From Eriocheir sinensis (taxonomy: Eukaryota > Arthropoda > Malacostraca > Decapoda > Varunidae), in the NCBI RefSeq assembly GCF_024679095.1, contig NC_066568.1, forward strand, positions 466,362-530,361: DNA of 64,000 nucleotides, written 5' to 3'. The notes beneath the pieces are model-generated. The model saw only the letters and a program-made list of their open reading frames with translations, was not told the DNA's origin and searched no databases. Of this stretch, positions 11,090 to 23,277 are shown one piece after another; position 1 is the stretch's first letter, and every line of letters begins with the position of its first letter. The position numbers were made by a program, and so were the translations under genes.

Positions 11090-12058
11090 TTGCTTCGGGA
11101 CGACCTGAGAATGTACTTTTCCGATTTCCCACGGAATGATAACTGCTTCCCGGAGAGAGACCCCTCTGTGTGTGCCCAGCGCATCTCAGAGGTGATTGTC
11201 TCTGGAATGGAGGCATACATTCCACGTTCTTTCTCTACTCCTTATGCTAAAAAGCCTTGGTTTAATCATACTTGTTCTCGTGCTATTAAAGATAGAAAGG
11301 CAGCTCACAAAAGGTTCCAGAACCTTCGAACTCCCGCTAACTTTGACCTTTACATTTCAGCCCGGAATCGTGCCAAATCTATTCTCCGACTTACCAAAAC
11401 TTCATTTAGCAATAGAAAATATCAACACCTTGCTTATTCTAATTCTTCCCGTGACTTCTGGCATCTAGCCAAAAATATCTCCTCCTATTTCACTTCTTCC
11501 TCTTTCCCTCCTCTCCTTAACCCTGACGGCAACAGTGCCGTCTCATCTGTCTCTAAGGCTGAACTCTTCGCTCAAACTTTCTGTAAGAACTCCACCCTGG
11601 ACGATTCTGGGCATATTCCTCCTACTCATCCCCCCTCTGACTCCTTTATGCCTGTTATTAAAATTCATCCAAATGATGTTTTCTATGCACTCTCTGGCCT
11701 CAACTCCCAGAAGGCTTATGGACCTGATGGAGTGCCTCCCATTGGCCTTAAAAACTGTGCTTCGGTGCTGACACCCTACCTGGTTAAACTCTTTCGTCTC
11801 TGCCTATCTACATCTACCTTTCCTTCCTGCTGGAAGTATGCCTTTGTACAGCCTGTGCCTAAGAAGGGTGACCGTTCCAATCCGTCAAACTACCGCCCTA
11901 TAGCTTTACTTTTATGTCTATCTAAACCTTTTGAATCAATCCTTAACCGGAAGATTCAAAAGCACCTTTCCACTTCTAACCTTCTATCTGATCGCCAGTA
12001 TGGGTTCCGCAATGGGCGTTCTACTGGCGATGTTCTTGCTCTCTTAACTGACTCTTAG
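11090..12058 (+). pseudogene. LINE-A RT fragment (linker + N-terminal RT)
   Basis: An open stretch of 322 residues inside the 10092-13323 copy. It covers the linker (DFWHLAKNISS), the LNSQKAYGPDGVPPIGLKN box and the YRPIALLLCLSKPFESILNR, DRQYGFRNGRSTGD and LALLTDS boxes of the RT. A TAG at 12056-12058 replaces the Trp codon seen in the reference copy (49495). The catalytic YADD lies further on, at about 12363, in another frame segment (12143-12685). The ATG is internal. Retrotransposon RT identity is clear from the shared motif order. Confidence 0.8.
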
Positions 12059-13321
12059 TCATCCTCTCTTAGCCGTTTCGATGAAACTTTCTCTGTTGCG
12101 CTAGACATATCGAAAGCCTTCGATAGAGTCTGGCACAAGTATTTGCTTTCTAAACTGCCCTGTTTCGGATTCTATCTCTCTCTCTCTTCCTTTATCTCCA
12201 GTTTAATTTCCGGCCATTCTATCTTTGCGGTGGTAGACGGTCACTGTTCTTCCCCTAAACCTATCAACAGTGGTGTTCCACAGGGCTCTGTCCTATCACC
12301 CACTCTCTTCCTGTTATTCATCAGTGATCTTCTTTCCATAACAAACTGTCCTGTCCACTCATACGCCGACGACTCCAATCTGCATTATTCAACTTCTTTC
12401 AATAGAACACCATCACAACAGGAAGTACACGACTCCAAACTGGAGTCTGCCGAACGCCTAACCTCAGATCTTGCTATCATTTCCGATTGGGGCAGAAGGA
12501 ACCTTGTGTCCTTCAATGTCTCAAAACCTCAATTTCTCCACCTAGCAACCTCTACAAAATCTTCCAAACACCTATCCCCTATTCTTCGACAACACTCAGT
12601 TATCACCATCTTCAACACTAAACATCCTCGGTCTATCCTTAACTCAAAATCTCAACTGGAAACTTCACATCTCCTCTTTCGCTAAATCAGCTTCCTCGAG
12701 GTTGGGCGTTCTGTATCGTCTCCGACAGTTCTTCTCCCCTGCTATTCATATACAGGGGTCTTGTCCGCCCTCGTATGGAGTATGCATCTCACGTGTTGGG
12801 GGGCTCCACTCACACAGCTCTTCTGGGCAGAGTGGAGTCTAAGGCTCTTCGTCTCATCAGCTCTCCTCCTCCTACTGATAGTCTTCTACCTCTTAAATTC
12901 CGTCGCGATGTTGCCTCTCTTTCTATCTTCTATCGATATTTCCACGCTGACTGCTCTTCTGAACTTGCTAACTGCATGCCTCCCCCTTCTCCCGCGGCCC
13001 CGCTGCACACAACTTTCTACTAATGCTCATCCCTATACTGTCCAAACCCCTTATGCAAGAGTTAACCAGCATCTTCACTCTTTCATCCCTCACGTTGGTA
13101 AACTCTGGAACAATCTTCTTTCCTCTGTATTTCCTCCTGCCTACGACTTGAACTCTTTCAAGAGAAGGGTATCAGGACACCTCTCCTCCCGAAATTGACC
13201 TCTCTTTCGGCCACCTCGTTTTTTTCTTTTTTAGGAGCAGCGAGTAGCGGGCAATTTTTTTTTATTATTGTTTCCTTTTATTGTGCCCTTGAGCTGTCTC
13301 CTTTGTTGTAAAAAAAAAAAA

Positions 13322-13668
<347 letters not shown>

Positions 13669-14058
13669 GGTGACCCAGTGGTCGTGGCTATGTGCGCCCT
13701 GGGCCTGTCACTCTTCCAAAATGAAATCGCTTACGCAGAAACACGAGTGCAACAGGTGGCTTGTGCGGATGGCCTCTCGGGTGCTGGTAAAGTCTCGGAT
13801 TTGAAAGGGTAGTGGGACACTTTGAACGCCGCCGGCCCTGAGATAGGATGTATCCATGGCGCCACCAAGTCTGTCCTTTTTGTCGAACCTGAACATTGTG
13901 ACCGTGCAGCGAAAAATTTAGAGGAAGTGGAGTCATTGTGACAAAGGACGGACAACGACACTTGGGTGCAGTGATCGGGACAGAGGTGTATAAGGGGGAG
14001 TACGTGGGAGACAAGGTAGCTGAATGGGTGAAGGAAATGGAGCCTTTGTCTGCCATTG

Positions 14059-14426
14059 GGGAGGCGGTGGCTGAACGGATAGCGAGACGGCCCTGCGTTC
14101 AGGAGGACGCGAGTTCAATCCCCTACCGGTGCCACCAAGTTAGGATTTTTCAGCCGCCGCCGAGTGGTATAAAACTACCCACATGCTGTCCAGAAGACCA
14201 CCTATCAACCCGGACTCTAGATTCTAGGATTAAAGATGAGCTCTGGGAGGGCAGAATGAGCCAATGCAAGATGGCGCCACAATAAACACTCGCCTGCGCA
14301 AGAACGGGCTGGGCCGACCATCAGGCCCCATCGGGAAGAAGCCTTGGACAGACCATCAGGCTCCACCGGGAAGAAGCCTACCGGCGCAATAGGCCAAGAC
14401 GTAAAAAAAAAAAAAAAAAAAAAAAA
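14059..14426 (+). mobile_element. tRNA-derived SINE, copy 2 (in LINE-C)
   Basis: Full-length member of the same family as 7409-7765, with a better B box (GAGTTCAATCCCC) and a 25-base A tail (14403-14427). Flanked by ATTG on both sides (14055-14058 and 14427-14430), though 4 bp is short for a SINE duplication. The LINE-C reading frame continues across it, which fixes the insertion point. Confidence 0.85.
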
Positions 14427-14498
14427 ATTGACAAGACTCAGCAACACGCTGCCTATGCATCGTACACCCACGGCATCCAACATCGGTGGACGTTCCTC

Positions 14499-14864
14499 AT
14501 GCGCACCATCCCCGGCATCAGTCGACTCCTCCGACCAATGGAAAATGCCGTCAAGAATGTATTCATGCCGGCGCTGGTGAAATCTCATGCTTTGTGGAAG
14601 GAGGAGAGGGATATGCTAGCACTTCCTCCAAGACTGGGCGGAATGGAGATCACCAACCCTGAGAAGCTGGCTGATAAGGAGAACCAAAACTCCATCAGCC
14701 TTACCAGGTCATTCATCAACAGGATCATCGCTCAGGAGGCAGAGGGCGAGATAGACCAAACAGAAATAAGAGAAATTAAAAGAAAAATCTCAGAAGGAAG
14801 GCAACAGGCCCAAAAAAGACGAGCTGGACCGTCTTACACACCACCTGTCCACAGAAATGGGTAG
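14499..14864 (+). pseudogene. LINE-C RT C-terminal region
   Basis: An open segment of 121 codons downstream of the SINE. MRTIPGISRLLRPMENAV and FMPALVKSHALWKEERDML precede the family-specific RLGGMEITNPEKLAD and INRIIAQEAEGEIDQTEIRE. The segment ends by frameshift near 14815, and the nuclease part lies in the frame 15050-15610. The same protein stretch in the copy at 8827 allows the two to be aligned. The nominal ATG is internal to the original ORF. A function beyond RT-element origin cannot be claimed. Confidence 0.6.
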
Positions 14865-15049
14865 AAAAATACACACAGCACAGGAGGCAAGCGCCTCTAA
14901 CTGGTTAATGTCATTACCAATCAGAGCAAAAGGCTTCAGCCTCAAAAAAACAAGAATTTGTCGACGCCGTTGCTCTGAGATATGGCTGGCCGATTGAGGG
15001 ACTGCCTGATCTCTGTGCATGTGGACCATCAAATGATGTCACCCACACC

Positions 15050-15610
15050 ATGACATGTAAAAAGCGAGGCTTCGTCTGTATTCGACACGATGAAGTGAGG
15101 GATCTGACAGCCAGCATGCTCGGGGAGGTATGCCATGACGTCACTACCGAGCCGGCACTGCTCCCCTTGGACGGCGAACACCTTCGGTACAGGACGGCCA
15201 ATACCTCACAGGAGGCACGGGTTGATCTAAGTGCCCGCGGATTCTTGGTGCGCGGACAGCGGGCATTCATGGACATCCGCATATTCGACCCGATGGCTGC
15301 CTCCCACCGTGAGCTGCCTCTGGAAGCCGCCAACCACAGGAGAAGACAAGGGCATGCGGGGAAAGAATCCAACAATGTGGATCAGGGCAGCTTCACCCCC
15401 CTCGTCTTCACCACATCCGGAGGGATGGGACCCAGGGCCCGATGCTTCTACGCACGACTCGCGGAACTAATCTCAGAAAAGAAGCACCAACGTTGTCGCC
15501 TGGATGAGGTGTCGCCTCTCGTTCTCTCTGCTCAGGTCGGCCGTCCTATGTCTCAGGGGCACCACACACTCTGGCCCAAAAGTCAGCAACATCTCCAATA
15601 TGGGCTATGA
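15050..15610 (+). pseudogene. LINE-C zinc-knuckle/PD-(D/E)XK-like nuclease part
   Basis: An open frame of 186 codons beginning inside the zinc knuckle. Motifs in order are CKKRGFVCIRHDEVRDLTA (R and H conserved in both copies), TEPALLPLDGEHL, ARVDLSARGFLVRGQRAFMD followed by IRIF, and FTPLVFTTSGGMG. The spacing E-x(n)-D-x(14)-D-I-R is compatible with the restriction-like endonucleases that follow the RT in R2/NeSL/CRE-type LINEs, but a structural comparison is needed. The 3' end of the ORF is near 15650. Confidence 0.5.
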
Positions 15611-15655
15611 AGCCACAGTGGTGGAGAGTGACATTAAGTTGGGTCGGGAGTGACT

Positions 15656-16480
15656 TGAGTATAAGAATAAGAATAAGAACTTTATCTCCATTGTTACAAT
15701 GGTTATTCTTTTACATGAGACTTACGCTTACGAGAACATTAAAATGAAGTTAATACACAAAAGAAAACACCTATATTAAAATTGAGTTAAACAACATTCG
15801 TGAGTTATAAGGTAAAAAGTATTAAACATAAAAAGTTAAAACGTTATCATCATAAGAGGTTAAAGTATACTTTAAAGTGTTTTGATCAGAGTATGAGTAA
15901 GATGTAGTCAGACAATATCACATAAAATGGTGAGGCAGTCTGAGTGAAAGTGTAAAAAAAGTCGATTGATCTAAAACAGTGGAACATGTCATGTAATATT
16001 CACAATTCTAATTGTTTGAGAAGATGTATCTTCAGACGTGTTTTAAAAGTGTTAAGGCAGGAAGTATTTTTTACGTTGTTAGGAAAGCTGTTCCATAGTG
16101 TGGATCCGGCAACTTGGAGGGACTTGGTGCCCAAGTTAGTGCTGCACATGGGGACGTAGAGCTGTTCAGATTGCCTCGTGCTGACATTGTGGTTGTGCCT
16201 CTCGCCCACCGTTGGCAGTGGGAACTTTTTTATTAATGAGTTTGTAGATAATTACTCCGATTTCAAACGTATGTTTCTGTTTTATTTTGAGCCAGCCAAG
16301 TTCTTTGATAAATGGAGTAGCGTGTTCACTCCTGGGAGCTCCTCCAAGTGCAACCTTTGCTGCAAAATTTTGTAGTTTTTGCACACGATGTATTTGATAA
16401 GCATTAGTAGCTCCCCAGATACTGATCCCATAAATAATTATACTCATGACTAATGATTGAATGACAGGAGTTCTTGTTGT
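15656..16480 (-). mobile_element. LINE-D, 5'-truncated, with hairpin and (TTCTTA)n tail
   Basis: On the minus strand the copy ends in about three TTCTTA units (plus strand 15661-15680), preceded by a perfect hairpin CCATTG-TTA-CAATGG at 15688-15702. The C-terminal coding region at 16000-16447 contains YGISIWGATNAYQIHRVQKL, a typical LINE RT C-terminal motif, and LWNSFPNNVKNTSCLNTFKT. A shift near 16190 separates two frames. The RT catalytic part is absent. Unrelated at protein level to LINE-A and CR1 beyond this general motif. Confidence 0.7.
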
Positions 16481-17570
<1,090 letters not shown>

Positions 17571-17884
17571 CCAGAAATTAATCATGGCACCCTGCATATC
17601 CCGACGCTCTAATGGTAAAGTTATTATTTCGGCTGATCAACACTATAGGTTCTCAATATGGTAAAAGAATACCCATCTGGCAATGCCAGTTGCTTGTGTC
17701 GACTCAGATTTGATGGTCGGTTAGTAACGAACACCCAGTGCTTCAAGTAAGTAGTAGCCTGTGCTACCCTCCCTTGCTGTTGCTGATATTGCTTTATTGT
17801 TTCTTCCTTCCAATTCAGCAGTTCTTAACCTGGGGGTCGTGATCTCCTGGGAACGAAGTTAATTGTTTTGAGGAATATTGGATT

Positions 17885-19286
17885 TTATTCTTATGTTTTT
17901 TTTTTTTTTTACAACAAAGAAGACAGCTCAAGGACACAAAAAAGAAAACAACAATAAAAAAAAGCCCGCTACTCGCTGCTCCCCCCAAAAAAATCAAAAG
18001 AGATGGCCGTGTCCTGATACCCTCCTCTTGAAAGAGTTCAAGTCGTAGACAGGAGGAAATACAGATGAAGGAAAATTGTTCAAAAGTTTACCAGCGTGAG
18101 GGATGAAAAAGTGAAGATGCTGGTTAACTCTTGCATAAGGGGTTTGGACAGTATAAGGATGAGCATGAGTAGAAAGTCGTGTGCAGCGGGGCCGCGGGAG
18201 GGGGGGAGGCATGCAGTTAGCAAGTTCAGAAGAGCAGTCTGCGTGGAAATATGGATAGAAGATGGAAAGAGAGGCAACATCGCGGCGGAATTTAACAGGT
18301 AGAAGACTATCAGTAGGAGGAGGAGAGCTGATGAAACGAAGAGCCTTAGACTCCACTCTGTCCAGAAGAGCTGTGTGAGTGGAGCCCCCCTACACGTGAG
18401 ATGCATACTCCATACGAGGGCGGACAAGGTCCCTGTATATGGATAGCAACTGCGCGGGGTAGAAGAACTGGCGGAGACGATACAGAACGCCCAACCTCGA
18501 GGAAGCTGATTAAGCGAGAGAGGAGATATGAAGTTTCCAGTTGAGATTTTGAGTTAAGGATAGCCCGAGGATGTTTAGTGTTGAGGATGGTGACAGCTGA
18601 GTGTTGTCGGAGAATAGGGGATAGGTGTTTGGAAGATTGTTGCCAGTTGATAGGTGGAGAAATTGAGGTTTTGAGTCATTGAAGGACACAAGGTTCCTTC
18701 TGCCCCAATCGGAAATGATAGCAAGGTCTGAGGTTAAGCGTTCTGCAGCCTCCAGTCTGGAGTCGTGTACTTCCTGTTGTGATGGTCTTCTAGTGAAAGA
18801 AGTTAAATAATGCAGAGTGGAGTCGTCGGCGTATGAGTGGACAGGACAGTTTGTAATGGAAAGAAGATCATTGATGAATAACAGGAAGAGAGTGGGTGAT
18901 AGGACAGAGCCCTATGAAACGCCACTGTTGATAGGTTTAGGGGAAGAACAGTGACCGTCTACCACCGCAGAGATAGAACGGCCGGAAAGGAAACTGGAGA
19001 TAAAGGAACAGAGAGAGGGATAGAATCCGAAAGAGGGCAGTTTAGAAAGCAAAGACTGGTGCCAGACTCTATCGAAGGCTTTCGATATGTCTAGCGCAAC
19101 AGAGAAAGTTTCACCGAAACGGCTCAGAGAGGATGATCGAGAGTCAGTTAAGAGAACAAGAAGATCGCCAGTAGAACGCCCCTTGCGGAATCCATACTGG
19201 CGATCACATAGAAGGTTAGAAGTGGAAAGATGCTTTTGAATCTTCCGGTTAAGGATTGATTCAAAAGCTTTAGATAGACATGCGCC
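17885..19286 (-). mobile_element. LINE-A, 5'-truncated, minus orientation
   Basis: A T-run at 17896-17910 is the poly(A) tail. Then come the 3' UTR (about 17960) and the C-terminal domain and RT, read backward to the ESILNRKIQKHLS region near 19240. The YADD box is at about 18830 and the PQGS box at about 18910, where a TGA-type change alters the Gln. Many indels are present. The 5' cut at 19286 joins the CR1 element that starts at 19287. Confidence 0.85.
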
Positions 19287-20706
19287 CAGACTTGTTTTGG
19301 GATGACGGACTCCACCTGAACGAGGTTGGTTCGGCTCGGCTTGGAAGGCTCTTGAACGAGGCAGTTGGAAGCTTTTCGAAAAGCTATTAAAAAAAACTGC
19401 AGGCGAGGGCGGGGCAAAGGCAACACTTAATCAACCAAACCGTAGCGTCAGTGTGGCTTACAAGAAACTGCGTAACCAACGACGCCTCCGATAAGCAAAC
19501 TAATACAACACGTCGCGGCCAAACCAGGAGTCACATTTCCATTTTGTACACAAACGCACGTAGTCTGCTACCCAAAAAGGACGAAATTAGGGCGTATGTT
19601 GCAACATAGAAACCAGACGTGGTAGCCATCACAGAGACAAAAATCGAAAGCACAAGAAAGGAGGAGTAATTTGGTACGTAAAAAAGTACGCTCCCTGCCA
19701 TAAAAACAGACAAACAGGACGCAGATAATTACGATTCCGTCTGTGTGGAAATAACCGCGAATAATAAGAAACTAACACTTGTGACCGTCTACAGACCCCC
19801 AAAACAACAGGCTACCGACGACATTCCCCTGTACCAAGAGCTTCACTCCCTAACACAAAGCAAAGAAGCAATAATAATTGGGGACTTTAATTTCCCTAAC
19901 ATTGACTGGGGACAATTGACTGGAGATCAAGAGGGTAACAGGCTTATAGAAATGGTGGAGGATCTGTTCTTCATTCGAGTTGTAACTCAACCGACAAGAG
20001 AAAACATCTGCTGGATCTGGTACTAGTAAGTGACCCCGACCTCATTCGCGACTGTGAAGTTGGTGAAAAAAACTAATGGTTGCGATCACCACTTAATCCG
20101 TTTTAATGTCAACATAAGTCATAAACTCGTAGACAATCCGTCAGTGATACAAAACTATAAAAAAGCAAATTTCAACCTAGCCCGTGAGCTGCTTCCCCTG
20201 CGACCTAGGACCAACTTAACCTCACCGACAATACAATCAACAACGTGTGGAACGACTTCAAAGATAAGCTTTTGGGAGTAGAGAAGGCTACAGTGCCTAC
20301 GAAACCCAGGCGAATAAATGGTGCCGTAGATCCACCGTGGATGACCAGATAAATAAAAGGGCAGTAAACTTATAAAAAAGGAATTATAACCTAATGAAAG
20401 AGAATGACACGGCCGAAGCCCGTACACAGTACCACACCAGCCTCAGAGCTTGTCGTACCCTTATTCGGAGTAGTAAACGCAACTATGATAAACATCAAGA
20501 CCAACTCCAAAAAAAATCTTCACATACATCAGATCGAAAAAGGAAGTAAAATCTAATATTGGTCCCCTGACAGACGAGACTGGATCTGTAACTCGGACAG
20601 TAAACAGATGGCCAGAATCCTCAACAGTAACTTCGCATCCGTATTCACAGTCGAGGACATCGAAACCATTCCTTAGGGCGCTGACCTGCCGAGAGGGATC
20701 ACGCCC

Positions 20707-21264
20707 TTGGAAACTGACTCAATATGCGACCAAGAAGTGAAAAAGTATTTGGACAAACTCGACACGAACAAGTCAACAGGACCTGACAGTTTGTCCCCGC
20801 GGTTATTAAAAGAGCTTAAACAACAAATTATTCAGCCACTCACTAACATATTCAACCAGTCTGTTCAATTGAACAAGGTCCCGGAAGACTGGGAGATGGC
20901 TAACGTAACACCGATTTTCAAAAAAGGAGACAAAAGCGTTGCATTAAACTACAGGCCCATAGGTTTGACATCAGTGGCAGGAAAAATACTCGAAAAGATT
21001 ATTAGAGACAAACTTGTTAAGTTTCTAGAAGACAATAATGTAATCTCCGACACCCAGCATGGCTTCAGAAACAAGTGCTCCTGCCTAACGAATTTATTAG
21101 ACTTCTTCCAAGGTATATATAAGAACTGGGATGCCCACATCCCCAGTGATGTTATATACCTAGACTTTCAGAAAGCCTTCAACAGGGTATCGCACGAGCG
21201 ACTCCTTAAGAAACAGCACTCGGCGGGCATTGGAGCCAATCTGATCGCGTGGATAAGAGATTGA
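20707..21264 (+). pseudogene. CR1 ORF2 reverse transcriptase, N-terminal half
   Basis: This open segment of 186 codons carries the LDTNKSTGPDSLSPRLLKEL, EDWEMANVTPIFKKGDKSV, LNYRPIGLTSVAGKILEKII and YLDFQKAFNRV boxes. The first palm Asp is present in YLDFQKAF. A TGA at 21262 ends it, and the remaining RT boxes are split by the stub and microsatellite at 21372-21545, resuming near 21546. Part of the 19287-22520 element; not functional. Confidence 0.8.
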
Positions 21265-21368
21265 CTCACCGTCAGAAAACAACAAGTACTACTCAACGGA
21301 TAGCCTTCCGATTGGCTTCCAGTCACTAGTGGAGTGCCTCAAAAGTCAGTGATGGGACTCATTCTCTT

Positions 21369-21371
<3 letters not shown>

Positions 21372-21454
<83 letters not shown>

Positions 21455-21545
21455 TTTTTACAGCAAAGGAGACAGCTCAAGGGCACAAAAAAGTAAACAT
21501 TAATAAAAAAAAAGCCCGCCACTCGCTGCTCCCAAAAAGAATCCA
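21372..21545 (-). mobile_element. (AT)n tract plus 98-bp LINE-A 3' stub
   Basis: Inside the CR1 RT, an (AT)n tract (21372-21446) is followed by a minus-strand LINE-A 3' end consisting only of the poly(A) (T-run), 3' UTR and GCGAGTGGCGGGC block (21448-21545). This is extreme 5' truncation. The CR1 sequence at the target already holds a TATATA-like stretch, so the microsatellite may have grown from it. Confidence 0.8.
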
Positions 21546-22520
21546 AAGAGCTCGAATCAGGACTGAAATCCACAATATCGAAATTTGCTGATGACACATA
21601 GGTGGGAGGAAAGGCCCTTACAAAGACCGACTGCGAAATCATTCAGAAAGACCTCAATCACATTATCGAATGGTCGGAAAAATGGCAAATGTCCTTTAAT
21701 GTTGACAAATGCAAAGTTATGCGCATTGGGTCCAGAAATAATAACCACACATACATCACGAATGGGAAACCTCTGCAGGCAATGCAGGAGGAAAAGGATC
21801 TTGGAGTCATTATCAAAAGTGACCTGAAACACGCGAATCACTGTTAAAAAGCATATAACAAAGCCCACACTGTGCTCGGGTTCATAACAAGGAACTTCGA
21901 GCGTTAAACGCCAGACGTGATACTATCCTTTTTTAATTCCATGGTAAGACCGCACCTCGAGCATGCAGTACAGTTCTGGTCTCCTAATTACAGAAATGAC
22001 ATTGATTTACTGGAAAGGATTCAACGACGCGCCACGAAAATTATTCCAACCTTACGGGCCCAACCGTACGAGGAACGACTCAAGCTACTCAATCTCTTTA
22101 AACTGGAGAAAAGACGCCTACGAGGGGATATGATTCAAGTCTTCAAGTACCTGAAAAAATTCAATAACGTCGATTACTTCAAATTCTTTGAACTGCAAAT
22201 CAACTCAAGAACTATAAAATAAAGGTTTACCCATTCAGTCGAGTCGATGTAACACAGACATTGGAAGGAGTTTCTTTTCAATTTAGTCATCCGCCACTGG
22301 AACAATCTTCCCTCAGAAGTAGTTAATGCGAATACCATCAACTCCTTCATATATAGAATCGACCGTCGGGAGCGCCGAGAGTAAACTGAATATCGAGGTG
22401 CTTTCATCCGCTCATTAAGCCCCAAGTGGCTGCCGAGCAGATTAAATCACCAAAGCGGGCGACTTCGTAATGAGCCAATCGGGTTTCTGTCGCCTGCATT
22501 TCCATGTTTCCATGTTTCCT

Positions 22521-22990
22521 TATTTTCCTCCTCGTCCACTACCTTCTCCTTCTCGAAGTGTACCGAAAATAATTGTACAGTATCATAGAGGGCTCAGCCG
22601 TATGAAGAACGACTGAGGCGACTCAACCTCTTTACGCTTGAGAAGAGACACTTACGAGGAGATATGATTCAGGCCTTCAAGTACCTGAATATGTTCAGTA
22701 ACGTCGACCACTTCTTTTTTTAACTACAAACCAAACCTCCCTCTTTTTGCTGTCCTTCATCTTCCACCTTTGATTAGATAGTTAGTGTAGCTTGTCACAA
22801 ACAACCTCGTAAGGACCAGCAGGTCTGTTGTTGTTTGTTCTTTCTTTGTGTTTTTTTGTGTAGAAGTAGTAAATTGGGAAACAATAAACTCCTTTTACAA
22901 TCGCATAGACCGTTAGTTCCCTACAACAGAAGTGAACTGGGTGTACCTACCGAGGTGTTTTGAACTGCTCTGAAGTCACCGAGTGAGTCA
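22521..22990 (+). mobile_element. CR1 fragments with a second 3' hairpin
   Basis: 22590-22725 encodes EERLRRLNLFTLEKRHLRGD (RT thumb). 22798-22837 is a 3' double stem (CAAACAAC/GTTGTTTG outside; GGACC-AGCA-GGTCT inside). 22866-22920 encodes a C-terminal INSFYNRIDR piece of yet another copy. The order is scrambled relative to an intact element, showing stacked insertions or rearrangement. 22991-23277 has nothing recognised. Confidence 0.65.
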
Positions 22991-23277
22991 AGTAGATTAT
23001 GCAACTATAGTGGGCACTACCCTGACTCAGCCTCACTCTAAAAGGAAACCACTCACTCACACTATTCCCCACTCTAACCCAAGCTCTGCTGTTTTCATAT
23101 AAACTGTTTAACCCTTCTAGCAATCTTCCCCAAAGCTAACACAATTGTTAAACCTCTTACAGTCCATTTCTTTCAGTTCTGTTTGACGCTTTTTCTAAAT
23201 TCATAGAAGCCCAAAATACATCTTATCCCTCCGCCAAGTAGTTTTCACACACCTAATCTTAATCTAATCTAATCTTA

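Larger units (their letters stand above)
13670..15655 (+). mobile_element. LINE-C, longer copy, split by a SINE
   Basis: Upstream of the SINE (13670-14058), GDPVVVAMCALGLSL and QQVACADGLSGAGKVSDL are remnants of the RT palm; the CADG has lost the last Asp of the usual YADD. Then WVKEMEPLSAI. After the SINE the frame resumes with HAAYASYTHGIQHRWTFLMR, a thumb-like region, then RLGGMEITNPEKLADKENQN, ASNWLM, a zinc knuckle (LCACGPSNDVTHTMTC, about 15015), RHDEVRDL, ARVDLSARGFLVRGQRAFMD and TPLVFTTSGGMGPRARCF. Several frameshifts break it. The order is RT, zinc knuckle, PD-(D/E)XK-like nuclease. The 3' end at 15655 is cut by the tail of LINE-D. I cannot name the clade with certainty. Confidence 0.6.
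19287..22520 (+). mobile_element. CR1-type LINE with ORF1 esterase remnant, ORF2 and 3' tail
   Basis: The 5' part (19287-19400) encodes WDDGLHLNEVGSARLGRL, the C-terminal block of the SGNH esterase found in ORF1 of some CR1 elements, with the catalytic D-x-x-H as DGLH. The endonuclease starts near 19540 (YTNARSLLPKKDEIRA) and has IIIGDFNFPNIDW (about 19876) and CDHHLIRFNVN (about 20080). The RT covers 20707-22222 with FKKGDKSVALNYRPIGLTSV, QHGFRNKCSC, YLDFQKAFNRVSHERLL, the FADD equivalent at about 21580 and VRPHLEHAVQFWSPNY. Stops and shifts are frequent. It ends with an outer 9-bp stem (22455-22463 / 22489-22497) and TTCCATGT octamers (22499-22520). A LINE-A stub and an (AT)n tract interrupt it at 21372-21545. 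Confidence 0.8.

Noticed and set aside
17815..17880. hAT (Charlie-like) terminal sequence CAGCAGTTCTTAACCTGGGG
   Set aside because: Only one end is present, no duplication, and it is cut by LINE-A after about 65 bp; too weak to annotate.
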